Shown here piece after piece: positions 1-9,020 of a DNA stretch of 55,999 bases; the stretch's first letter is position 1, and every line of letters begins with the position of its first letter. This DNA comes from Acidobacteriota bacterium. Its GTDB lineage: Bacteria; Acidobacteriota; Terriglobia; Bryobacterales; Bryobacteraceae. The translations under genes and the position numbers were made by a program. The stretch spans positions 17,476 to 73,474 of the forward strand of contig JAFDVS010000100.1 in the NCBI GenBank assembly GCA_018268935.1, read 5' to 3'. A model generated the notes under the pieces. The model saw only the letters and a program-made list of their open reading frames with translations, made no database searches and was not told where the DNA came from.

Positions 1-1425
1 CGCACGCCGATGAACGGCATCCTGGGAATGACGCACCTGGCACTGGCCACGGGATCGGCGGGCGATCAGCACGAGTATGTGAAATCGGCACACGAGGCGG
101 CGGAGAGCCTGCTGGTGCTGTTGAACGACATTCTCGATTTCAGCAAGATCGAAGCGGGGAAGCTGACGCTGGAGGAAATTCCCTTTTCACCGGAGCAGGT
201 GCTGCTGCAAGCGTTGGAGACGTTCTCGCTGGTGGCGCGGGAGAAAGACCTGATTCTGGAGCATGAGATCGGCGAAGATCTTCCGTTGCGCGTGCTGGGG
301 GATCCGGGGCGGCTGCAGCAGATATTCCGCAACCTGATATCGAATGCACTGAAGTTCACGTCGAGGGGATCGGTGAAGGTTTCGGCGAGTCTGCTGGGGG
401 CGGTGGGGGGAGCGGTGGAACTGGAATTTGCGGTGAAGGATTCAGGGATCGGGATTGCGCCAGCCAAGCAGAAGGAGATTTTCGATTCGTTCACGCAAGC
501 CGACGGTTCGATCACGCGCCGCTATGGAGGCAGCGGACTGGGGCTGGCGATATCGAGGCAACTGGTGCAATTGATGGACGGACAGATCTGGGTGGAGAGC
601 GAACTGGACCATGGGAGCACGTTCTACTTTCGCCTGCAATTCGGGGAGGCGAAGTGGACGCCATGCCCGAAGGACGGGTTGCTGCGCGGAAAACGGATCC
701 GCATCGCTCTGGAGGATGGCGATCTTGCGGCCCACTATGGCCGGCATTTGGCGCTGGTAGGAATGGAAGTCGCTTCGAACGGACAGGCACTGAGCGGGCC
801 GGTGGATATTCTGCTTGCCGATAGCGCCAGTGCGGCGCGCTTGGGGATGCGGGCGACGGGGGCGGCCGTTCTTGTGTTGCGGACTTCGGCTGAAGCGGCA
901 CCGGCATCCGAGCGGTCTTTGACGCTGCCCGCAAGCCGCGACGAACTGCGCGGCGCACTGGCGGATCTGGTGGCGTCGATGGTGGCGCCCGGGGGCGCAA
1001 CGGGCGAGCGCCAGGCCACGGCGGAGGCAGTGGCACTGCGTGTGCTGGTGGCGGAAGACAACCTGGTGAATCAGAAGGTGGCGCGTGCGCTGCTGGAACG
1101 GTTGGGACATTCCGTCACGGTGGTTCCCACAGGGCGCGAAGCTGTGGAACAGCATCGGACCAATCCGCCGGACATGATTTTCATGGACGTGCAGATGCCG
1201 GAGATGGACGGACTCACGGCCACCATGGCGATTCGCGCGCGGGAAGCAGGGATGCCGGTGGTGGCGCATGTGCCGATTGTGGCAATGACGGCCAACGCGA
1301 TGAAGGGCGACCGTGAAAAATGCCTGCAGGCCGGCATGGACGATTACCTCAACAAGCCGTTCCATCCGGAGGAACTGAAAGCGGTGATCGCCCGGGTAAG
1401 GCATCTACGCGAAGTATCGGTGTAG
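1..1425 (+). CDS. Hybrid sensor histidine kinase, C-terminal part (5' end outside window)
   Basis: The reading frame is open from base 1. Its first codons read RTPMNG, the second half of the HisKA phospho-acceptor H-box, so the sensor region and the catalytic His lie outside the window. The HATPase_c domain follows, with an N-box (LISNALKFT), G1 box (DSGIGIAP), F-box (FDSFTQAD) and G2 box (GGSGLGLAIS). A degenerate receiver-like stretch comes next (about residues 225-325), which I recognise only by length and position. An intact receiver domain ends the protein (VLVAEDN, phospho-acceptor Asp in MIFMDVQMPEMDG, Lys in NKPF). The product should autophosphorylate and pass phosphate to its own receiver. 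No DNA-binding output domain is present. The gene converges on the methyltransferase gene, with 11 bases between stop codons. The frame matches a split H-box at the other end of the window. Confidence 0.93.
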   Translation, partial: RTPMNGILGMTHLALATGSAGDQHEYVKSAHEAAESLLVLLNDILDFSKIEAGKLTLEEIPFSPEQVLLQALETFSLVAREKDLILEHEIGEDLPLRVLGDPGRLQQIFRNLISNALKFTSRGSVKVSASLLGAVGGAVELEFAVKDSGIGIAPAKQKEIFDSFTQADGSITRRYGGSGLGLAISRQLVQLMDGQIWVESELDHGSTFYFRLQFGEAKWTPCPKDGLLRGKRIRIALEDGDLAAHYGRHLALVGMEVASNGQALSGPVDILLADSASAARLGMRATGAAVLVLRTSAEAAPASERSLTLPASRDELRGALADLVASMVAPGGATGERQATAEAVALRVLVAEDNLVNQKVARALLERLGHSVTVVPTGREAVEQHRTNPPDMIFMDVQMPEMDGLTATMAIRAREAGMPVVAHVPIVAMTANAMKGDREKCLQAGMDDYLNKPFHPEELKAVIARVRHLREVSV

Positions 1426-1436
1426 GTGGCGGCCGT

Positions 1437-2903
1437 TTACAGCTTGGAGGCGACCACGGCGTAGTCCAAGCCGCCAAAGAATACCTTGCGGAATTCGAGG
1501 GGAAGAGCCGCTACGGAAGGCATGGTTTCTTCGGCCGGATTGAGGTAGTCCACCTTGATGCCGCCGAAGCCCGCTTCTTCGAGGAAGAACACAAGCAAAT
1601 GCGCGGGGATGGGGCGCTGGTGCGTGGGGTCGAGATAGAAGTGCGAGGCGAAGATGGCGAGGCATTCCGGATTCGGTGTCTCGAGCACGATCTTTCCTCT
1701 GGGGCGCAACGCAGCGGCAGCGAGGCTGAGGAATTCGGGCAAACGGTCGGGAGGCAGGTGCTCCACCACCTGGGCGCAGAAGATGCCATCGAGCGAGGAT
1801 TCGTCCAGTTCACCGAGGTAGTGAAACAGGTCCGCCTGCTCGGCGTAGAGGCCTTTGGAGCGGCAGATGGAAACCAGTTCGGCATTGGAATCGATGCCTT
1901 TGACGAGCAGGCCTTCGTCGCGCAGGAGTTCGAGGAATTCCCCGCGGCCACAGCCTATGTCGAGCACTTCGCTGCACCCTTTGAAGACGGGAAGATAGCG
2001 GCGCTGCTGGGCGCGCACGTAGTCTTCGTTGCCGCGAAACCGATCGGAGAAGCGGAGGTAGTCGATGGGCGGCTCATCGAAGCGGATGGATTGCTGACCG
2101 GGGAGTGGTTGCGGAGCGGCGCCGGGGAGAGGCGTGGTCTGCACACGCTGGCGGAGGGTGCGGAGTTCGTTGTGAATCACCTTCTCCACCTGAAGCCGCG
2201 CTTTTTCCATTTCACCCCAGAGGCGTTCCTGGATATCGAGGCGTGCCTGATCGAGGGCCACTGTGAAGTCGCGATGCTGGGAAGCGGCGAGATCGCGGAA
2301 GTTGGATTCCATCAGGGTGGCGCGGTGCTGGAAGGCGGTCTGCAGATCGGCGACGGAGCGCAGGAATTGGATTTCGTTGACGGAGAGCTTGTGTTCCCAG
2401 TGCTGGCGCCACTCGGACCAGTGGAGGCGGATGTCTTTGAGTTCGCGGGCTTCGGAGGTCAACTGCGAGGAAGCTTCGGCGAGGCGGGCGGAATCGGCGC
2501 GCAGTTCGGTGCGCAGGTCTTCGAAGCGCCGGTCGATTTGGGCGGCGAGGGTGGTGATGGCCTGGTTCGACTGGTTGACGGATTCGATGAGCGCCTGGAT
2601 GCAATCGAGGGATGTTCGGTTGAATTCGACCTGCTCGCGGAGCAGCCAGTTCAGTGAGCGGGCGACGCTGCGTTTGAAGGCCTGAATGAGGTTGTTGAGG
2701 AAGCCCGGAGGGCGCGGATTGACGGTGCCGATGGCGCCGGCTTTGGCCTCGGCACGATCGCGGGCGTGGACGGCGGGCATGAGGTCCGCGAGGGGGATGC
2801 GCTCATTGCCCGCGGTATGGAGCGGGTAGCGGGCGCGGACGCGTTCCTGCACCTCGCGGATGACGGCTTCGATCTCAAGTTGTTTCGATTCGTCAGCGGC
2901 CAC
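1437..2903 (-). CDS. Class I SAM-dependent methyltransferase with long coiled-coil N-terminal region
   Basis: The protein has 488 residues. The C-terminal third is a Rossmann methyltransferase: motif I VLDIGCGRGEF at about residue 319, then an acidic residue after the second strand (GIDSN) and a motif-IV-like region (CAQVVEHLPP). About residues 85-265 are rich in charged and Gln residues with heptad-like spacing, suggesting a long helical or coiled-coil segment. This layout resembles methyltransferases found with surface-polysaccharide genes, where a coiled coil acts as a spacer or oligomerisation unit. The substrate cannot be told from the sequence and no glycosyltransferases are nearby. It is the last gene of a minus-strand operon and its start overlaps the 3' end of queF by 11 bases. 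I see no signal peptide, so a cytoplasmic location is likely. Confidence 0.8.
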   Translation of the reverse strand: MAADESKQLEIEAVIREVQERVRARYPLHTAGNERIPLADLMPAVHARDRAEAKAGAIGTVNPRPPGFLNNLIQAFKRSVARSLNWLLREQVEFNRTSLDCIQALIESVNQSNQAITTLAAQIDRRFEDLRTELRADSARLAEASSQLTSEARELKDIRLHWSEWRQHWEHKLSVNEIQFLRSVADLQTAFQHRATLMESNFRDLAASQHRDFTVALDQARLDIQERLWGEMEKARLQVEKVIHNELRTLRQRVQTTPLPGAAPQPLPGQQSIRFDEPPIDYLRFSDRFRGNEDYVRAQQRRYLPVFKGCSEVLDIGCGRGEFLELLRDEGLLVKGIDSNAELVSICRSKGLYAEQADLFHYLGELDESSLDGIFCAQVVEHLPPDRLPEFLSLAAAALRPRGKIVLETPNPECLAIFASHFYLDPTHQRPIPAHLLVFFLEEAGFGGIKVDYLNPAEETMPSVAALPLEFRKVFFGGLDYAVVASKL

Positions 2904-3300
2904 GCTTGCGGCTCCAGGAAGCGGTGATCTTGGAGAAGATGCCGCCGCGGGGGGCGAACTCGCCGTCCACGGTGGCGCGGACGGGCTTCGCGTATTTCAC
3001 AATGTCTTCGAGGAAGCGATTGACGATGTTCTCCTGAAAGATGCCGAGATTGCGGAAGGCGAGCGAGTACATCTTCAGGGATTTGAGCTCGAGGCAATGC
3101 TTGTCCGGAACATAGCGGATGATTAATGTTCCGGAGTCGGGGAGCCCGGTTTTTGGGCAAACGGAGGTGAACTCGGGAATTTCGATTTCGATCTCGTAGC
3201 CGGAGTGGGGGTACTGATTGGGCCAGGTCTCAATTTCGGGAAGCGGCGCATCGACTCCGGATGCGGCGTGCTCGTCGGTATAGGCAGGTTTCTTTTTCAT
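2893..3300 (-). CDS. queF: NADPH-dependent 7-cyano-7-deazaguanine reductase QueF
   Basis: QueF reduces preQ0 to preQ1 in the queuosine tRNA-modification pathway, in the cytoplasm. The 135-residue protein fits the short, unimodular QueF type. Visible family features are SVCPKTGLPDSG, which carries the active-site Cys that forms a thioimide with the nitrile and the nearby catalytic Asp, and ELKSLKMYSLAFRN, the QueF signature. The FQENIVN segment lies where the family usually has an HED-like substrate motif. The ATG at 3300 is chosen because it overlaps the stop of the upstream gene by 4 bases and gives the family length; the longer open frame upstream has no QueF similarity. No other queuosine genes are in the window. 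Confidence 0.95.
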   Translation of the reverse strand: MKKKPAYTDEHAASGVDAPLPEIETWPNQYPHSGYEIEIEIPEFTSVCPKTGLPDSGTLIIRYVPDKHCLELKSLKMYSLAFRNLGIFQENIVNRFLEDIVKYAKPVRATVDGEFAPRGGIFSKITASWSRKRGR

Positions 3301-4532
3301 TCCGTTATCAGGTTTCGGGCGAGTAGTTCGAGGAACAGGCCGACATCGGTGACCACGCCGACGCATTGGCCGGAGCCGCGGTCGCCGACCTTGGTGACGA
3401 CGGCCGGGTTGATGTCGACACAAACGATTTTGACCCATCCGGGCGACATGTTGCCGACGGCGATGGAATGGAGCATGGAGCTGAGGCAGAGGACGACGCC
3501 GGCGCCCTGGAGTTGTTGCGAATAGGCATCCTGGGCGGCATTCATGTCGGTGATGGTGTCTGGCAGCGGGCCATCGTCGCGAAGGCTTCCGGCGAGGACA
3601 AAGGGAATGCCGCTGCGGACGCATTCATACATCACACCGGAGGTGAGCGTTCCGTTGGCCACGGCCTGCTTGATGCCACCGGCGTGATAAATGGCGTTAA
3701 TAGCGCGCATGTGGTTGCGGTGGCCGTGTTCTTCCAGGCGGCCGTCGGCGGTGCGAACGCCGAGTGAGGTGCCGAGCAGGGCGGACTCGATGTCGTGAAC
3801 GCCAAGGGCATTGCCGGCGAGCAGGGCGTTGACCCAGCCGCCGCGAATGAGCCTGGTGAGATGAGGCGCGCCGCCGGTGTGGATGACGACAGGCCCGGCG
3901 ACAGCGACAGTCTTCTGGCCGGCGGCTCTGGCCTGGCGCATGAGTGCAGCCGTCTGGCGCACGGCGGTTTCCACCTGACGTTCGGAGGAAATCTCGCTGG
4001 ACATGAAGGCGAACTGGAGGCGATCGCGTTCCTTGGATTCGGGGATGACGCGAATGCCGCGCATGCCTACCACAACCTGGTCGCCTTTCTTCAGTTCACG
4101 GAGTTTGCGGCATACGGCGTTGCCGTTTTCAAAGACGATGGTGGCGTCCATACGCTGTTTGTGGACTTCAAACCAGACGCCATCGTGGCGCACCATGGTG
4201 CGGTGGTTGGTGGTGGAATAGAACTCGTGCGGCGCACAGCAATCGCGGTCGACAGGGACCAGGTCGGCATCGCCGCCATCGGCGGGAATGCAGCCGAGGC
4301 CGATCAACTGGGCCAGCATTTTCTGCATGCGCTCCGGACTGGGTGCTTCGATTTTCAGGCGGAGGCGGGAAGGGTCGCTATTGGTGCGGCCGATGTGGAA
4401 GTGCTGCACTTCGAAGCGGCCTTCGTGCTCGACAACGGAGTCGAAGATCTGCTCCATGATATGAGAATCAATCAGGTGGCCTTCGGCTTCCACGACCTCC
4501 TGGAAGGGCATTGCAATGGAATTCGAACTCAT
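3297..4532 (-). CDS. TIGR00300 / LOR-SDH-type protein, putative ornithine cyclodeaminase
   Basis: The 411-residue protein matches, by recognition of its overall sequence, the TIGR00300 family. The N-terminal part is related to the lysine-oxoglutarate reductase/saccharopine dehydrogenase (LOR/SDH) conserved domain (MPFQEVVEAEGHLIDS; VQHFHIGRTNSDPSRL). The C-terminal half has glycine-rich nucleotide-binding character (VAVAGPVVIHTGG; LLAGNALGVHDIESALLGTS). From the literature as I know it, an archaeal member and the C-terminal domain of cyanobacterial AgrE/ArgZ convert ornithine to proline and ammonia, so the same reaction is a reasonable inference. The start at 4532 is preceded by a purine-rich AAGGAAG ribosome-binding site. 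It is the first gene of the operon with queF and the methyltransferase. The enzymatic role is less certain than the family. Confidence 0.8.
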   Translation of the reverse strand: MSSNSIAMPFQEVVEAEGHLIDSHIMEQIFDSVVEHEGRFEVQHFHIGRTNSDPSRLRLKIEAPSPERMQKMLAQLIGLGCIPADGGDADLVPVDRDCCAPHEFYSTTNHRTMVRHDGVWFEVHKQRMDATIVFENGNAVCRKLRELKKGDQVVVGMRGIRVIPESKERDRLQFAFMSSEISSERQVETAVRQTAALMRQARAAGQKTVAVAGPVVIHTGGAPHLTRLIRGGWVNALLAGNALGVHDIESALLGTSLGVRTADGRLEEHGHRNHMRAINAIYHAGGIKQAVANGTLTSGVMYECVRSGIPFVLAGSLRDDGPLPDTITDMNAAQDAYSQQLQGAGVVLCLSSMLHSIAVGNMSPGWVKIVCVDINPAVVTKVGDRGSGQCVGVVTDVGLFLELLARNLITE

Positions 4533-4603
4533 GAGGGTGCTTCCTTCTTAGGATACCTTGCGCTCAGCCATGCAAGCTGCGCTAGACTGTTCAGATCTCA
4601 AAC

Positions 4604-5089
4604 ATGCAGCATCGTGTACTGGTCGTCGATGACGAGCCGGACCTGGAGCTCCTTATTACGCAGAAGTTCCGCAAGCGGATTCGCGCGGGGGAACTTGCGT
4701 TTTCTTTCGCCCGCCATGGCGAGGATGCGCTGACGCAACTGGGGGAGAACTCCGGGCTCATTGATGTCGTGTTGTCCGACATCAACATGCCGGTGATGGA
4801 TGGGCTCACGTTGCTGGGGAAGATCCGCGAGCGATTTCCACTGCCGCGCACAGTAATTGTGTCGGCATACGGCGACATGCCGAATATCCGCACGGCGCTC
4901 AATCGAGGCGCGTTCGATTTTCTCACCAAGCCGATTGATTTTCAGGATCTGGAGATCACGCTGGACAAAGCGCTGGGCGAGGCGCGGGCGCGGCGGCAGG
5001 CGGCAACTGGAGCCGGGCGACACGGTGCTGCTGTTTACGGACGGCATCACGGAATCGATGACGGCGGCGCAGGATCAGTTCGGCGATGA
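4604..5089 (+). CDS. Response regulator, receiver domain with out-of-frame tail (truncated REC-PP2C protein)
   Basis: Residues 1-125 form a complete receiver domain: VLVVDDEPD acidic pair, phospho-acceptor Asp in VVLSDINMPVMDG, Thr/Ser switch region (TVIVSAYGD) and conserved Lys in LTKPIDF. After the helical linker (ALGEARARRQ) the frame continues into about 30 low-complexity residues unlike any domain. In the +1 frame the same DNA encodes the end of a PP2C/SpoIIE phosphatase. The original protein was therefore very likely a REC-PP2C fusion of the RsbU/RssB-like kind. The receiver may still work as a single-domain protein. It is related to the receiver at 9017 (shared FRK.IRAG segment), and the two flank the sensor kinase gene. 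A small intergenic region (4533-4603) separates it from a divergent operon. Confidence 0.85.
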   Translation: MQHRVLVVDDEPDLELLITQKFRKRIRAGELAFSFARHGEDALTQLGENSGLIDVVLSDINMPVMDGLTLLGKIRERFPLPRTVIVSAYGDMPNIRTALNRGAFDFLTKPIDFQDLEITLDKALGEARARRQAATGAGRHGAAVYGRHHGIDDGGAGSVRR

Positions 5090-5243
5090 GAGGCTGATTG
5101 CGCTGTTAGAGCAACTGGCGCCGCAAACTCCGGCAGAAGGAATCAGCAACGCGTTGATGACAGCGGCACGCGAGTTCGCCTCGGGCGCACCGGCATCCGA
5201 CGATATGACCGTGCTGGCCGTTCGCTACCGGGGCGCGCACTAA
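5004..5243 (+). pseudogene. Remnant of SpoIIE/PP2C-type serine phosphatase domain
   Basis: In the third forward frame this stretch encodes QLEPGDTVLLFTDGITES and ends with ASDDMTVLAVRY. These are the last two metal-binding/core motifs of SpoIIE-type PP2C phosphatases. The first roughly 150 residues of the domain, including the N-terminal Asp-Gly metal motifs, are absent. The fragment is out of frame with the receiver domain upstream (4604), to which it was presumably fused. The junction falls in a GC-rich stretch near 4993-5006 that contains a CGGCA direct repeat, consistent with a slippage deletion. It cannot be an active phosphatase. An assembly or sequencing collapse at the same point is the alternative. 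Confidence 0.75.
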
Positions 5244-5255
5244 CAAGGACTGCGG

Positions 5256-8200
5256 ATGAAATCAACCCTCCTCTTACTGGCACTCGCCACCATCCCTTTG
5301 TGGGCGCAGACGGCAGCGACGCCTTCCGGGCAGAAGCTGAGCAAACCGGGCGTTCCGTTTCTCACCTGGTACGGACCGGAGACTTACAACGGGGCGACGC
5401 AGATCTGGTCGATCGCGGAAGACACGCGCGGCGTCATCTACGTTGGCCATCAAGGCGTTCTGGAATACGACGGGACTACGTTCCGCAATATTCCCACGCC
5501 GCACAACTCCAGCGCGCGGTCGCTGGTGCTGGGGCCGCAAGGCCGAATTTATGTAGGTGAGACGGGTGACTTCGGATACCTGCAGCCTGACAGCAATGGG
5601 AAGATGCACTATCAGTCTCTAGTGCCCTTCGTGCCCAAAGAGGAGCACGAATTTCAGAACATCGCTGACATTCATATTGCGGCGGAAGGCATCTATTTTC
5701 GTGCCCGGGAACGGCTGTTTCTGCTCACTCCCGAGGGGAAGGGGTGGCGTTCGAGGTCGTGGAAGCCACGGCTGAGTTTCGGCAGGTCGTACTACATTAA
5801 CGGCATCCTTTACCTCAATGAAACCCTGTCCGGGTTGAATCGGATGGATAAGGATCAACTGGTTCCTGTGAGCTTTGCCGGGTTGGACTGGAAGAAAGCG
5901 GAGGACCGGCCGGCAGTTCTACTTTCCTGGAACCGCGATTCCAAGGAAATGCTGCTCGCCACCAATGATGCCCGGCTGTTTATCGTTGCTGGGGAGCAGA
6001 TGAGGGCACTACCGAATCAAGCGCAGGGCCTGATCGGCCTAAACAACATCAGCGCGGGTAGCATTCTGCCGGACGGATCCATTGGCATCGGGATTCGACG
6101 GGGAGGATTCCTCATACTGGAACGAGACGGAAGTATCCGGCATCTGCTTGGGCGCGCCGAAGGAATTCCGTCCGATGGGGTCCTTTGCATTTACAGCGAC
6201 CGGCGGGGCAACGTGTGGCTGGGGTTGCAGAACGGGATCGCGAGGATTGAAATGAGTTCTCCGTTGTCTGAATATTCGGCAGCGAGCGGGATGTCGGCCT
6301 CTGTGAATCATATTCAACGCCAGGACGGCATTCTGTATGTGGGGACAATGGCAGGGTTACGGCGGCTTACCGCGAAGGCCACGTTTGATGTGGTGGAAGG
6401 TTCACAGACGCATTCGGTGTTCGGTATGCTGAGCCGCCCGGGCGGGTTGCTGGCAGCGGCCTCCAACAACGGGCTGTACGAGATCACCGCCGGGAAGTAT
6501 CGCGAGATTATTCCGCGACAAACTGGCGTTAACCACATGGCTCTGGTGCCTTCCCTGACGGATCCGAAGCGGATCTGGGTGGGAAACCTGAATAGCCTTT
6601 CCGCGATCCGTGAAGAGGCGCCCGGCCGGTGGGTGTTGGAAGAGACGTTGACCGATGCCCCGGAAATTCGGAGTCTCCTGGAAGCGAAGCCAGGTGAAAT
6701 CTGGCTTGGGACGCAGTCGCGCGGGGTGCTTCGGGTGCGACTCAACGGGAACTCGCTGAAGAACCCCAAGGTGGACCGTTATCTGCAGGGCAGTGGGCTG
6801 CCCTCGGATGGAGGGGTAAGCGTGCACCGCGCGGGCGACCATATTCTATTCGCGGCAATCGAAGGTGTTCGCGAGTTTGACCCTGTCAAGGAGCGGTTTG
6901 TGGAATCGAAGATTTTCGGCGCCGTGCCCACGGGGGGATCGTCCGAGGAGTATACGGTGGTCGCCAATCGCAACGGCGATCTGTGGGTGAACTTCGGAGT
7001 ACACCCGGTCTTCTTCGCCAAACAACCGGACGGCTCTTACAAGGCGGATTATGACCGTATCCGGCGCATTCCGGCGGGGCGCATCTCCTGGATGTTTATG
7101 GACGATGACGACATTCTCTGGCTGGGCGGCCAGGACCGTCTGTACCGCTTCGACCCATCGCGCGAGCAACGCAACAAGGTTCCCTTCCCCGCCCTGATCC
7201 GACGTGTCATTTCCGGCGAACAGCAGAAATCGACGCTGTACAACGGGGGTGGAGGTGAGGCGCTGCAACAACCGGCCGGCATCGCCTATCGGGACAATGC
7301 GGTGCGTTTCGAGTTCGCGGCGGCGCACTTTGTGGAGCCGGCAAAGAATCAGTTCCGCACGATGCTGGATGGGTTCGACAGCGATTGGTCGGCATGGTCC
7401 ACGGAATCGCGCCGCGACTACACCAATCTTCCTCCGGGGCAATACACGTTCCGCGTCAAAGCGAGGAGTTCGCTGATGGAAGAGAGTGCCCAGGACGGTG
7501 AGTATCGTTTTGAGATTCTGCCGCCGTGGTATCGCACCTGGGCGGCCTACGCTGTGTACGTTCTGCTGCTGGTGGCTGCGGCGTTTGCCGCAGATCGTCT
7601 CATGCGCCGCCGCCTCATCGCCAAGGAACGCGCCGCTTCCGAGGCACGGATGATCCAGTCTGAGCTGGAGCGCAAACGCAATGTCGAGCTGTTGAGCGAG
7701 ATTGGCAAGGAGCTCACGGCTTCGCTCGACATCGACACCATCTTTCACAAGCTGTATGAGAACGTGAATCAGTTGATGGATGCATCGGTGTTTGGCGTCG
7801 GACTCTACCACCCGGAAGAGAATTCCATCGAGTACCGCCTGGCCTATGAGAACGGCAAGCGTTACGAGCCCTATCGCCGCGATGCCCAGGACAAGAATCA
7901 ATTCCCGGTGTGGTGCATCGACAATCGCAAGCCCGTCTTCATCAATGATGTGGCCGCGGAGTATTCGCGCTATATCCCGATGTACGAGGATAAGGGCCGG
8001 CAACTGGAGGACGGAACGGCGTCACAGCCGCCACAATCGCTGATCTACCTGCCGCTGGTGGCCAAGGAGAGAGTGCTCGGTATTATCACCGTGCAGAGCT
8101 TCCGCAAGGGCGCCTATAGCGACTATCAGTTGAACCTTCTGGAGAACCTTGCTGCGTACACGTCCATCGCATTGGACAATGCGGACGCCTACGACAGCCT

Positions 8201-9020
8201 GAAGTCCGCACAAGAGAAGCTGGTGGTGCAGGAGAAGCTGGCATCGCTGGGGGCGCTGACCGCGGGTATCGCGCATGAGATCAAGAACCCGCTGAACTTC
8301 GTCAACAACTTTGCGGATCTTTCCGGTGAGCTGATGACTGAGTTGCGCGAAGAGCTGGAGAAGTACAAGGACCGTATTCCCGCTGATGAGTTCGAGAATC
8401 TGGAGGGCCTCATCCGCGACCTTTCGGGCAATGCGAAGAAGATCAATGAACATGGCCGGCGGGCCGATGGGATTGTGAAGAGCATGCTGCTGCATTCGCG
8501 AGGCCAGGCGGGCGAGCGGCAGGCCACGGATCTGAACGCGATGCTGGAAGAATACGTGAATCTCGCTTATCACGGGATGCGGGCGCAGGATTCATCGTTC
8601 AACGTGACTATCGTGCGCGAACTCGCGCCCGACATCGGCAAGATTGACGCCGTGCCGCAGGATCTGAGCCGCGTGTTTCTGAACATCCTGAACAACGCCT
8701 GCTATGCGGCGAATGACAAGGCGAAGAAGGCCGCGCCTGGGTTCGCGCCCACGCTGACGGTTCGGACGGTGAATCTGGGCGAGTGGGTGGAGGTGCGTAT
8801 CCGGGATAACGGACAGGGCATTCCGCAGGAGATCCGCGACCGGATCTTCCATCCGTTCTTCACCACGAAACCGACGGGCCAGGGCACTGGGTTAGGGTTA
8901 TCGATCAGCCACGACATCGTGGTGATTGAGCACGGCGGGCAACTGGAAGTGGAAACAGAAGCGGGCGAGTTCACGGAGTTCATAGTGCGTTTGCCACGGC
9001 AAGGGAGGAAAGCTGCTTGA
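5256..9020 (+). CDS. Sensor histidine kinase with extracytoplasmic beta-propeller, Y_Y_Y and GAF domains
   Basis: The 1254-residue protein starts with a signal peptide (MKSTLLLLALATIPLWAQ). About residues 35-675 contain repeated two-component propeller strands (for example DTRGVIYVGHQG, DRRGNVWLGLQNG). A Y_Y_Y domain follows at 680-745 (FRTMLDGFDSDWSAWS; YTNLPPGQYTFRVKA), then a transmembrane helix at about 762-785. A GAF domain spans about 815-980. The HisKA box IAHEIKNP has its His near residue 1007, and HATPase_c ends the protein (DNGQGIP, TGQGTGLGLS). The propeller presumably senses a ligand in the periplasm, as in Bacteroidetes hybrid two-component systems, but this protein has no fused receiver or HTH. 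The downstream receiver gene overlaps by 4 bases if it starts at TTG 9017, and the TonB operon begins 84 bases after that. Confidence 0.95.
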   Translation: MKSTLLLLALATIPLWAQTAATPSGQKLSKPGVPFLTWYGPETYNGATQIWSIAEDTRGVIYVGHQGVLEYDGTTFRNIPTPHNSSARSLVLGPQGRIYVGETGDFGYLQPDSNGKMHYQSLVPFVPKEEHEFQNIADIHIAAEGIYFRARERLFLLTPEGKGWRSRSWKPRLSFGRSYYINGILYLNETLSGLNRMDKDQLVPVSFAGLDWKKAEDRPAVLLSWNRDSKEMLLATNDARLFIVAGEQMRALPNQAQGLIGLNNISAGSILPDGSIGIGIRRGGFLILERDGSIRHLLGRAEGIPSDGVLCIYSDRRGNVWLGLQNGIARIEMSSPLSEYSAASGMSASVNHIQRQDGILYVGTMAGLRRLTAKATFDVVEGSQTHSVFGMLSRPGGLLAAASNNGLYEITAGKYREIIPRQTGVNHMALVPSLTDPKRIWVGNLNSLSAIREEAPGRWVLEETLTDAPEIRSLLEAKPGEIWLGTQSRGVLRVRLNGNSLKNPKVDRYLQGSGLPSDGGVSVHRAGDHILFAAIEGVREFDPVKERFVESKIFGAVPTGGSSEEYTVVANRNGDLWVNFGVHPVFFAKQPDGSYKADYDRIRRIPAGRISWMFMDDDDILWLGGQDRLYRFDPSREQRNKVPFPALIRRVISGEQQKSTLYNGGGGEALQQPAGIAYRDNAVRFEFAAAHFVEPAKNQFRTMLDGFDSDWSAWSTESRRDYTNLPPGQYTFRVKARSSLMEESAQDGEYRFEILPPWYRTWAAYAVYVLLLVAAAFAADRLMRRRLIAKERAASEARMIQSELERKRNVELLSEIGKELTASLDIDTIFHKLYENVNQLMDASVFGVGLYHPEENSIEYRLAYENGKRYEPYRRDAQDKNQFPVWCIDNRKPVFINDVAAEYSRYIPMYEDKGRQLEDGTASQPPQSLIYLPLVAKERVLGIITVQSFRKGAYSDYQLNLLENLAAYTSIALDNADAYDSLKSAQEKLVVQEKLASLGALTAGIAHEIKNPLNFVNNFADLSGELMTELREELEKYKDRIPADEFENLEGLIRDLSGNAKKINEHGRRADGIVKSMLLHSRGQAGERQATDLNAMLEEYVNLAYHGMRAQDSSFNVTIVRELAPDIGKIDAVPQDLSRVFLNILNNACYAANDKAKKAAPGFAPTLTVRTVNLGEWVEVRIRDNGQGIPQEIRDRIFHPFFTTKPTGQGTGLGLSISHDIVVIEHGGQLEVETEAGEFTEFIVRLPRQGRKAA

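Noticed and set aside
1320..2657. Plus-strand frame of 445 codons covering the methyltransferase gene
   Set aside because: It runs antisense to a clear SAM-methyltransferase and coiled-coil protein and has no motif of its own.
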